A stretch of 9,146 bases of DNA, taken from Chryseobacterium gleum (GTDB taxonomy: Bacteria > Bacteroidota > Bacteroidia > Flavobacteriales_D > Crocinitomicaceae). Shown here one piece after another: positions 1 through 6,204 of the stretch (the stretch's first letter is position 1; every line of letters starts with the position of its first letter). The stretch is taken from assembly GCA_943326315.2 (NCBI GenBank), contig CALPSU020000086.1:1-9146 (forward strand), written 5' to 3'. The position numbers and the translations under genes are program-made. Under the pieces are notes generated by a model, which was not told the origin of the DNA, did no database searches, and was given only the letters and a program-made list of their open reading frames with translations.

Positions 1-1
1 A

Positions 2-520
2 ATGAAAAAAAAATCCCCCTTATTAAATACAAGAAACTGGACATTAATATTCTTTTTAATGTTCTTTACTTCTATATTATTCTCCCAAGAAAATGATAAC
101 ATTGACTCTACTCGACACGATAAAGTTGAACAACTGAAGATTGCATATATAACAAATGAACTAAATTTAACTTCTTCAGAAGCAGAAAAATTTTGGCCTA
201 TATACAATGAGATGAATATAAAATTAAAGGCTAACAGGAAAGAAAGAAAGAAAATAAATTCAGAGTTGAATGATAAAATCGACATTTTAAAAGAAGAAGA
301 TATTAAAAAGAAATTAAATTTAATTTTCGAAAATGAATCTGCGGAAATTTCTATTAAAAAAGAATACAACTCAAAAATATCAGTTATAATTGGTCTGAAA
401 AAATCTGTAAAACTTCTAGGTTTAGAACAAGAATTTAAGCGTGAATTATTAAAGAGATTAAAAGACGATAAAAAAACTATTTCAAGACCGAACACGGGTA
501 ATCGCCCAATGAGAAAATAA
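2..520 (+). CDS. Small secreted helical protein with an LTxxEAExFWPxYNE motif (Spy/CpxP-like sensor type)
   Basis: The 172-residue product has an N-terminal hydrophobic segment (about residues 13-28, ending FSQ) that reads as a signal peptide, so it should act in the periplasm. The mature part is highly charged and mostly helical. Its landmark is residues 45-70, where an IAYIT-type helix leads into LTSSEAEKFWPIYNE. This motif recurs in small Bacteroidota exported proteins that vaguely resemble the LTxxQ helices of Spy/CpxP; that link is inference. The tail is basic (RPNTGNRPMRK). The start is the ATG at base 2, which leaves a complete signal peptide, but nothing upstream can be seen, so an overlap with a preceding gene is possible. 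Its stop lies two bases before the next ATG, so it is very likely cotranscribed with the aminotransferase. The function is unknown; in related genomes such genes often sit beside sigma/anti-sigma pairs, which cannot be checked here. Confidence 0.8.
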   Translation: MKKKSPLLNTRNWTLIFFLMFFTSILFSQENDNIDSTRHDKVEQLKIAYITNELNLTSSEAEKFWPIYNEMNIKLKANRKERKKINSELNDKIDILKEEDIKKKLNLIFENESAEISIKKEYNSKISVIIGLKKSVKLLGLEQEFKRELLKRLKDDKKTISRPNTGNRPMRK

Positions 521-522
521 CA

Positions 523-1713
523 ATGAATAGAGAAAACTCATTTTTAAAACATCAAGGACAAACAAATCAAAGTCCTTATTTAATTGACATAGATAAAGCT
601 GAAGGAATATATATCCATGATAAAAATGGAAAGTCCTACATGGATATGATTGCTGGTGTTGCAGTAAATAATATTGGTCATTGCCATCCAAAAGTAACTT
701 CTGCAATGAAACAGCAAATAGACAAACATTTACATGTTATGGTTTATGGAGAATTCATTCAAGACACCCAATTAGCTTTTGCAAATAAATTAACTTCACT
801 TTTACCTTCTAAACTAAATTGTGTTTACACAGTAAACTCAGGTACTGAAGCGAATGAAGCAGCTCTTAAACTAGCAAAAAGAGTAACTGGCAGAACGGAA
901 TTAATTTCATTTAGAGGATCATATCATGGTTCAACCCATGGTTCTATGTCTGTTTCTGGAAATGAAATAAAAAAACAAGCGTTTAGACCACTTTTATCAG
1001 ATGTTCGTTTTTTAAACTTTAATTCTATTGAAGATCTTAAAAATATAACGAACAAAACTGCAGGTGTGATAATTGAAACTATTCAAGGAGATGCTGGCGT
1101 AAGGATTCCTAGTGTAGAATTTCTTTCAGAACTTAGAAAAAAATGTTCTGAAGTTGGGGCACTCTTGATTTTTGATGAAATTCAATGTGGAATGGGACGA
1201 ACCGGAAAATTGTTTGCATTTGAACATTTTAATGTAATACCTGATATTTTAACACTAGGGAAAGCATTGGGAGGAGGAATGCCAATTGGTGCTTTAGTTT
1301 CTTCTCAGGAATACTTATATGAATTCACTTTCAATCCAATGCTTGGTCATATCACTACTTTTGGAGGTCATCCTGTTATTTGCGCAGCAGCAAATGCATG
1401 CCTAGAAGTTTTCGAAAGTGAAATAGATTTTAATTTAGTCGAAAAAAACGGAAAACTTTTGGAGGACATTGTTAAAAAAGATCCTGAAATAAAAGAAATT
1501 AGACGAATCGGACAAATGTTTGCATTTGACATGGAATCCTTTGAAAGAGTAGAAAAAGTTGTAAAAAAATGTTTAGAATTAGGTTTGATTAGCTTTTGGT
1601 TTTTATCTCACCCATATAGTTTTAGATTGTCACCACCATTAACAATTTCAGAAGAAGAAATAAGAAAAGCAGGCGCTATAATACTTCGAGCTATTTCAGA
1701 AACTAGAGGATAA
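523..1713 (+). CDS. Class-III pyridoxal-phosphate aminotransferase (aspartate aminotransferase family; substrate unresolved)
   Basis: The 396-residue cytoplasmic enzyme belongs to the acetylornithine/ornithine/GABA aminotransferase fold (class III, PLP-dependent). The diagnostic parts are in order: NSGTEANEAALK at 105-116 (phosphate cup), SYHG at 133-136 (the aromatic residue that stacks on PLP), the ETIQGDAGV segment near 185, IFDEIQCGMGRTGK with Asp218 contacting the pyridine nitrogen, TLGKALGGGMPIGA with Lys247 as the Schiff-base lysine, the ITTFGGHP phosphate-binding segment with Thr278/279, and Arg368 in FRLSPPLTIS, the usual carboxylate-binding arginine. Length and motifs look intact. 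Proteins like this are usually annotated only as aspartate aminotransferase family in Bacteroidota. No arginine, lysine or GABA pathway gene lies nearby, so the amino donor cannot be assigned. It starts two bases after the preceding stop, and 36 bases separate it from the next gene, consistent with one operon. Confidence 0.93.
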   Translation: MNRENSFLKHQGQTNQSPYLIDIDKAEGIYIHDKNGKSYMDMIAGVAVNNIGHCHPKVTSAMKQQIDKHLHVMVYGEFIQDTQLAFANKLTSLLPSKLNCVYTVNSGTEANEAALKLAKRVTGRTELISFRGSYHGSTHGSMSVSGNEIKKQAFRPLLSDVRFLNFNSIEDLKNITNKTAGVIIETIQGDAGVRIPSVEFLSELRKKCSEVGALLIFDEIQCGMGRTGKLFAFEHFNVIPDILTLGKALGGGMPIGALVSSQEYLYEFTFNPMLGHITTFGGHPVICAAANACLEVFESEIDFNLVEKNGKLLEDIVKKDPEIKEIRRIGQMFAFDMESFERVEKVVKKCLELGLISFWFLSHPYSFRLSPPLTISEEEIRKAGAIILRAISETRG

Positions 1714-1749
1714 TGAAACTTTAATATATTCTTTTCGTAAGACAACGAA

Positions 1750-3255
1750 ATGAGAGCGTTAAAGAATTTCATAAATATTAAAACACTAAAACAAAGTTTA
1801 AATTTTATTTTAGTGAATCACCGTATTAAAACTATATATAGTTTATTCGGAATATTATTGATAATGGTCATAATTGACAGCTTCTCTAATTCAAAAAAAC
1901 CTGATACTAAAGCTTTACTAGAAAACTCTGTACGCTACGATTTACCTGAGATTCTTAAAGATGGTAAACTAACTGTATTAGCAGAAAATAGTTCAACTTC
2001 ATTTTTCATATACAGAGGAAGAAAAATGGGATTTGAGTATGAGATTCTAAAAGAATTCGCAAATGAATTAGGCGTTGAATTAGAGATTAAAATCGTTAAT
2101 AATTTAGACGAATTAACACAATTATTAAACGATGGTGAAGGTGACATTATAGCATGTAATTACACTGTAACAAAAGAAAGAAGTAGATTAATAGATTTCT
2201 CAAATCCTACAATGCTATCCAATCAAGTCTTGATTCAAAGAAAACCAAAAGGTTGGGAAAAGATGAAGGCATATCAGCTTAAAGAAAAAATACTAATTGA
2301 CCCTTTACAATTAGCTAAAAAGAAAATAAGTGTTTGGAGAAACTCTAGTTATTATCAACGTTTAACACATCTTCAAGAAGAAATTGGTGATACTATTTAT
2401 ATTCAAGAACAAGATGGTCAGATAGGTGCTGAAGAATTAATAGAAATGGTATCCGAAGGAATGATCGACTATACAGTTACAGAAGGTAATTTAGCGAGAA
2501 TTAATCAACGATTCTATGATAATTTAGATATCAATCTTAGCTTATCAGTAAAACAAAAAATAGCTTTTGGAATCCGAAAATCAAGCCCTCTTTTAAAGGC
2601 AAGTATTGATAAATGGCTAGAAAGTTTTATGCGTAAAACAACATTTAAATATATTAAACATAAATATTACGATTTAGCTCAAGTTTCAAGCACATCACAA
2701 GAAGAACTTTCAAGCTTAAAAGATGGTCAAATTTCAAGATATGACAATTACTTTAAAAATGCTTCTAAAAAATACGGTTGGGACTGGAGATTATTAGCAT
2801 CATTATCTTTTCAAGAATCAAACTTTAATCCTGAGGCAGTTTCCTTTGGTGGAGCTTATAGCATAATGCAATTCATGCCTGAAATTGGGCCATTATATGG
2901 TGTTTATCCTTACTCTCCTCCAGATGTCCAAATTATGGGTGGAGCAGCAAAACTAAGTGCTGATTATAATTCATGGTCTGATATTCCGGATAAAGCTCAA
3001 CGTCAAAAATTTACAATGGCAACATATAATTCTGGAAGAAGTCATGTGATCGACGCTCAGAGATTAGCAGAAAAACATGGGTTAAATCCGAAAATATGGG
3101 ATGAAAATGTAGAAATAATGATGTTGAATCTTTCTAAAAAAGAATTTTATAGAGATCCTGTAGTTCAAAGTGGAGCTGCTAAAGGAACCGTAACCCATCG
3201 TTATGTAAGAGAGATTATTAGTCGATATGAAATGTGGACTACTTTATATCATTAA
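1750..3255 (+). CDS. MltF-like membrane-anchored lytic transglycosylase (solute-binding domain plus SLT domain)
   Basis: The 501-residue protein has the two-domain plan of MltF (E. coli MltF is of similar size), which cleaves peptidoglycan to 1,6-anhydromuropeptides in the periplasm. A basic cytoplasmic leader is followed by one transmembrane segment (about 29-45). A family-3 solute-binding-protein domain follows (about 73-300), visible in stretches such as GFEYEILKEFANELG and GDIIACNYTVTKERS. The SLT domain occupies about 335-490, with catalytic Glu356 in SFQESNFNP, then GGAYSIMQFMP, the MATYNSGRSHV segment and a terminal HRYVREIISRY segment. There is no lipobox cysteine, so it is anchored by the N-terminal helix rather than by lipid. 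The ATG at 1750 is preferred because the next in-frame ATG (Met39) would cut through the anchor. The solute-binding domain is expected to regulate or bind muropeptides rather than serve transport. Its 3' end may overlap miaA. Confidence 0.92.
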   Translation: MRALKNFINIKTLKQSLNFILVNHRIKTIYSLFGILLIMVIIDSFSNSKKPDTKALLENSVRYDLPEILKDGKLTVLAENSSTSFFIYRGRKMGFEYEILKEFANELGVELEIKIVNNLDELTQLLNDGEGDIIACNYTVTKERSRLIDFSNPTMLSNQVLIQRKPKGWEKMKAYQLKEKILIDPLQLAKKKISVWRNSSYYQRLTHLQEEIGDTIYIQEQDGQIGAEELIEMVSEGMIDYTVTEGNLARINQRFYDNLDINLSLSVKQKIAFGIRKSSPLLKASIDKWLESFMRKTTFKYIKHKYYDLAQVSSTSQEELSSLKDGQISRYDNYFKNASKKYGWDWRLLASLSFQESNFNPEAVSFGGAYSIMQFMPEIGPLYGVYPYSPPDVQIMGGAAKLSADYNSWSDIPDKAQRQKFTMATYNSGRSHVIDAQRLAEKHGLNPKIWDENVEIMMLNLSKKEFYRDPVVQSGAAKGTVTHRYVREIISRYEMWTTLYH

Positions 3256-3274
3256 GAATATATCCCTAAAAACA

Positions 3275-4174
3275 TTGAAACATTTAATTGTAATTGAAGG
3301 TCCTACAGCTAGTGGAAAAACTGCATTAGGTGTAGAACTAGCAAAACAATTTAATACGGTTGTAATCTCGGCAGATTCTCGACAATTATACAAAGAGCTT
3401 TCGATTGGAACAGCTAAACCAACACTGGAAGAACAAGCAAACATTCTTCACTATATGGTAGATTCTCATTCATTAACGGATGAAATTACATCTGCTGTAT
3501 ATGCACGTGAAGTGAATGAAATATTAGCTGCTGAATTTAAAACTCACGATAAAATAATTCTCGTAGGAGGATCAGGAATGTTTATCGATGCCGTTTGTAT
3601 TGGCTTAGACGAAATTCCAAAATCAGATCAAATAAAAAGAGAATTAACTATTCAATGGGAAAAAGAAGGACTTCAAAATTTATTAGAAGAGTTAAAATCA
3701 AAAGATTTAGTTTTTTACGATGAAGTAGATAAAGGAAATCCTATGCGAATAATAAGAGCTTTAGAGGCAATTCGTATTACGGGTCAACCTTTTTCAACAT
3801 TGAGAACGAAGCAAGAAAAAAAACATTCGTTTGAAATAACTCGTTTTGTAATTAACCACGAAAGAGAAGTTTTATATGATAGAATAAACCGTCGTGTAGA
3901 TATTATGATGGGAAACGGACTTTTAGAAGAAGTTAAATCAGTAGAACACCTAAAGCATATATCGACTTTAAGAACCGTTGGATATTCTGAATTATTTGAT
4001 TTTTTAGACGGAAATACTACAATAGAAAATGCAGTAAATCTAATCAAACAAAACACTAGAAGATATGCCAAGCGTCAACTGACTTGGTTTAGAAGACATC
4101 CAGAAGCTATTTGGTTAATGAATACTACTACAAAAGAAATGGTTATTGAAATCTCGAATAAGTTTTTGGAATGA
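3275..4174 (+). CDS. miaA: tRNA dimethylallyltransferase MiaA
   Basis: The product transfers a dimethylallyl group from DMAPP to N6 of A37 in tRNAs that read UNN codons, the first step towards ms2i6A37. Taking the TTG at 3275 as start gives 299 residues beginning MKHLIVIEGPTASGKT, the normal MiaA N terminus with its P-loop almost at once. Further family landmarks are SADSRQLYKELSIGTAKP (substrate Asp and tRNA contacts), LVGGSGMFIDA, NPMRIIRALEAIRITG, VGYSELFDFL and a C-terminal NTRRYAKRQLTWFRR. All are in order and intact. An in-frame ATG at 3227 would add 16 residues not seen at the front of typical MiaA proteins and would overlap the transglycosylase gene by 29 bases in another frame. Translation may be coupled to that gene. 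I am sure of the identity and less sure of the start (about two to one for TTG). Confidence 0.93.
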   Translation: MKHLIVIEGPTASGKTALGVELAKQFNTVVISADSRQLYKELSIGTAKPTLEEQANILHYMVDSHSLTDEITSAVYAREVNEILAAEFKTHDKIILVGGSGMFIDAVCIGLDEIPKSDQIKRELTIQWEKEGLQNLLEELKSKDLVFYDEVDKGNPMRIIRALEAIRITGQPFSTLRTKQEKKHSFEITRFVINHEREVLYDRINRRVDIMMGNGLLEEVKSVEHLKHISTLRTVGYSELFDFLDGNTTIENAVNLIKQNTRRYAKRQLTWFRRHPEAIWLMNTTTKEMVIEISNKFLE

Positions 4175-4185
4175 TTATTGAAATC
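4139..4185 (+). repeat. Short imperfect direct repeat at the miaA stop
   Basis: Bases 4139-4153 (ATGGTTATTGAAATC) and 4171-4185 (ATGATTATTGAAATC) differ at one position and are offset by 32 bases. The second copy contains the miaA stop in an ATGA overlap and opens a nine-codon frame (4171-4200). It looks like the trace of a small duplication at the end of miaA, though coincidence in AT-rich sequence is possible. Confidence 0.4.
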
Positions 4186-4205
4186 GCACTTCAAAACTAA
4201 AGAAA

Positions 4206-4847
4206 ATGGAAATAATTTTTAACCATGTAATGCCTATCCCACTCTCTTCCATTCAACATGGAACTGAAAGTATTTGGGGCAAATTCATTGAATTGAAAAC
4301 AGGAAGGCATATTCTTTTAAACGCTTCAAGCGGAAAAGGGAAATCGACATTTACTTCTACCCTAGTTGGATTAAGAAAAGATTATGAAGGATCGATAACA
4401 TTTGACGGTAAAGACATTAAAACATTTTCACCTGATCATTGGACAGAAATTAGAACATCTAAAATATCTGTTATCTTCCAAGATTTACAACTATTCCCTG
4501 ATTTAACAGTTGAAGAAAATCTAATTTTAAAAAACAATCTAACAAATTCATTCTCAGAAAAAGAAATGTTAGAAATGCTTGAAAAATTAGAAATAGAAAA
4601 TAAATGGAAACAAAAATGCGGTTTGCTTTCAATGGGGCAACAACAAAGAGTTGCAATTATTAGAGGACTTATACAACCGTTTCAATGGTTAATAATGGAT
4701 GAGCCATTTTCTCACTTAGACATCGAAAACACCAATCGTTGCATACAAATCATAGACGAAAGATGTAAAGTTTTAAATGCTGGTTTTGTACTGACTACAC
4801 TCGGTGATAGTCATGGTTATAAATTTGATCAAGAACTAAAATTGTGA
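4206..4847 (+). CDS. ABC transporter ATP-binding protein (LolD/MacB-like, with atypical H-loop)
   Basis: The 213-residue cytoplasmic ATPase is paired with the permease that starts three bases after its stop. Visible motifs are Walker A ASSGKGKST at 40-48 (alanine in the first position, which the P-loop pattern permits), Q-loop Gln92 in IFQDLQLFPDLTVEEN, signature LSMGQQQRVA at 141-150, and Walker B/D-loop WLIMDEPFSHLD with Asp165 and catalytic Glu166. The H-switch histidine expected after the last strand is absent: the segment reads VLTTLGDSHG (195-204), and the only histidine nearby is His203. The N terminus is also short and unlike standard LolD, with a VMPIPLSS stretch ahead of a tryptophan. 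At 213 residues it is somewhat shorter than LolD-type ATPases. It most likely powers an FtsX-type mechanotransmission or lipoprotein-handling complex; the substrate is unknown. Confidence 0.9.
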   Translation: MEIIFNHVMPIPLSSIQHGTESIWGKFIELKTGRHILLNASSGKGKSTFTSTLVGLRKDYEGSITFDGKDIKTFSPDHWTEIRTSKISVIFQDLQLFPDLTVEENLILKNNLTNSFSEKEMLEMLEKLEIENKWKQKCGLLSMGQQQRVAIIRGLIQPFQWLIMDEPFSHLDIENTNRCIQIIDERCKVLNAGFVLTTLGDSHGYKFDQELKL

Positions 4848-4850
4848 GCC

Positions 4851-6026
4851 ATGTTAAACAAACTTTTATTTCGAAACCAAGATAAAAAGCAATTATTAAT
4901 TGCAATTATCGGAGCATTTATGGGAATCACTTTCCTTATAACTTCTATTCATTACATTATTAAAGTAAATGAATTTGGACAAGGAACAGATATCTTAGGT
5001 CCAAACACATTGATTCTTCAAAAGAAAGTGACTAATTCAAGTAGTTTAAACATTACTAAAACGGACTTTTCATTAAATGAAATAATGAAGATTAGAAACG
5101 AACCTTTTATATCTGAAGTGCAACCTATTAAAAGTAACAATTTTGACATTTCCTTTGAAACTTCAGATCCTCTTGTACCTTACTTTAGAACTGATGTATT
5201 TATTCAAACGGTTGACCAAAAATTCCTAGATGTAAAAACGGATAAATGGCACTGGAAAGAAGGAGATAAATATGTTCCTATGATTATGCCTCGAGAATTT
5301 CTCGTGATGTTAAATACATTCATGAGTGCAAGTGGAATACCTCAAATATCGGAAGATTTAGTAAAAGATGTTAAATTCAAATTTAAACTTTGGAATGATT
5401 CAGCGGTAGAAAGAGTGGATGTGAAAATCATAGGATTCACGAATGAAATAAGCTCAATCCTTGTACCAACATCCTTTATGGAATTCGGAAATAAAAAATA
5501 TTCGGATGGTTCTGATCAAAAAATTACTCAAATCATGCTTTCGGGGAAAGAAAATGAATTTGGATTAGTAGAAGAGTTATTAAATAAAAAAGGATTAGAA
5601 TCGAAGAATGCTCAAATGGTTATTGGACGATTAAAAAGTGTTGTTGGCACTCTATTTATTATTGTTTTGGGAATATCAATAATCGCAGTACTAGCAGCAG
5701 GATTAGTACTCATCCAATATATGCAATTGTTAATATCACGAAATGCATACGAGGTAAGAACACTTTTAAGAATTGGGTATCATCCAACTAAAATAATAAA
5801 AAGTTTCTTCGTTTATTTCGTGAAAATTTTCGGCTTAGTTTCGGTATTGGGACTATTCATATTCTTTGTTTTTAAATTCTTTTTAGATAAAATGTTTGCA
5901 TCAGGAGGTTTATACATTGGTACTGAAATAACAATATCAAGTATTGCGTCTTTGTTATTAGCCTATTTACTATTTATAATCGCTAGTTATGTAACTGCAA
6001 AAAAAGAAATTTACAAAGAATTTTAG
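4851..6026 (+). CDS. ABC transporter permease of the FtsX/MacB/LolE type
   Basis: The 391-residue inner-membrane protein has the four-helix FtsX layout. TM1 is at about 15-37, followed by a periplasmic domain of roughly 225 residues and three C-terminal helices at about 264-292, 318-345 and 361-383. The stretch between TM2 and TM3 carries the cytoplasmic EVRTLLRIGYHPTKI segment, matching the coupling region (charged residues then a glycine) of FtsX-domain permeases. The periplasmic part is of the MacB-like kind by position only; I recognise no motif in it. A 3-base gap from the ATPase stop implies translational coupling and a dedicated pair. Only one permease is present, so the complex would be a homodimer as in MacB, or would need a partner encoded elsewhere as LolC/LolE do. 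No membrane-fusion protein or outer-membrane channel lies nearby. A hairpin follows the stop. The substrate is unassigned. Confidence 0.88.
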   Translation: MLNKLLFRNQDKKQLLIAIIGAFMGITFLITSIHYIIKVNEFGQGTDILGPNTLILQKKVTNSSSLNITKTDFSLNEIMKIRNEPFISEVQPIKSNNFDISFETSDPLVPYFRTDVFIQTVDQKFLDVKTDKWHWKEGDKYVPMIMPREFLVMLNTFMSASGIPQISEDLVKDVKFKFKLWNDSAVERVDVKIIGFTNEISSILVPTSFMEFGNKKYSDGSDQKITQIMLSGKENEFGLVEELLNKKGLESKNAQMVIGRLKSVVGTLFIIVLGISIIAVLAAGLVLIQYMQLLISRNAYEVRTLLRIGYHPTKIIKSFFVYFVKIFGLVSVLGLFIFFVFKFFLDKMFASGGLYIGTEITISSIASLLLAYLLFIIASYVTAKKEIYKEF

Positions 6027-6046
6027 CTCACTTTAACCCTTATTCC

Positions 6047-6085
6047 CCTTAGGATTTAATAATAATCCTAAGGAGAATTTTATTT
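6047..6085 (+). terminator. Hairpin ending the left gene block, probable intrinsic terminator
   Basis: Arms CCTTAGGATT (6047-6056) and AATCCTAAGG (6064-6073) form a perfect 10-bp stem with a 7-base loop, 20 bases past the permease stop. The following tract (6074-6085) is AT-rich but not a clean run of T, so termination may be partial. It is the only strong stem between the permease and the next promoter. Confidence 0.65.
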
Positions 6086-6109
6086 ATAATGGTAAAGAAT
6101 TAAAAAATC

Positions 6110-6140
6110 TTATCGTTAATTAAATGTTAAAATACATTTG
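6110..6140 (+). promoter_or_regulatory. Bacteroidota-type promoter for the thioredoxin-like gene
   Basis: TACATTTG at 6133-6140 matches the TAnnTTTG -7 box of Bacteroidota housekeeping promoters exactly. A TTA at 6110-6112, 20 bases upstream, could stand in for the -33 TTG. Initiation just downstream would give a leader of about 55-60 bases. A second match, TATTTTTG at 6146-6153, has no good upstream element. Confidence 0.5.
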
Positions 6141-6204
6141 TTTCTTATTTTTGATACGTCTAACAAATTACAGATACTAATTTAATTAATAATTCACAAA
6201 AATT

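Noticed and set aside
482..706. Minus-strand open frame of 74 codons
   Set aside because: It lies opposite the well-supported secreted protein and aminotransferase genes, has no recognisable domain, and is what AT-rich coding DNA throws up by chance.
3784..4071. Minus-strand open frame of 95 codons within miaA
   Set aside because: It is fully antisense to conserved MiaA motifs, with no signal, domain or promoter of its own.
4171..4200. Nine-codon open frame between miaA and the ABC ATPase as a gene
   Set aside because: It is too short to support as a coding gene without conservation or ribosome data; it is reported only as part of the repeat observation.
1750..6026. Amino-acid importer made of a solute-binding domain, an ABC ATPase and a permease
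   Set aside because: The solute-binding domain is fused to a lytic transglycosylase as in MltF, and the permease has the FtsX layout rather than that of an amino-acid importer; miaA also lies between them.
6146..6153. Second TAnnTTTG match (TATTTTTG) upstream of the thioredoxin-like gene
   Set aside because: It lacks a reasonable -33 element and sits within a T-rich stretch where the pattern is expected by chance; the box at 6133-6140 is better.
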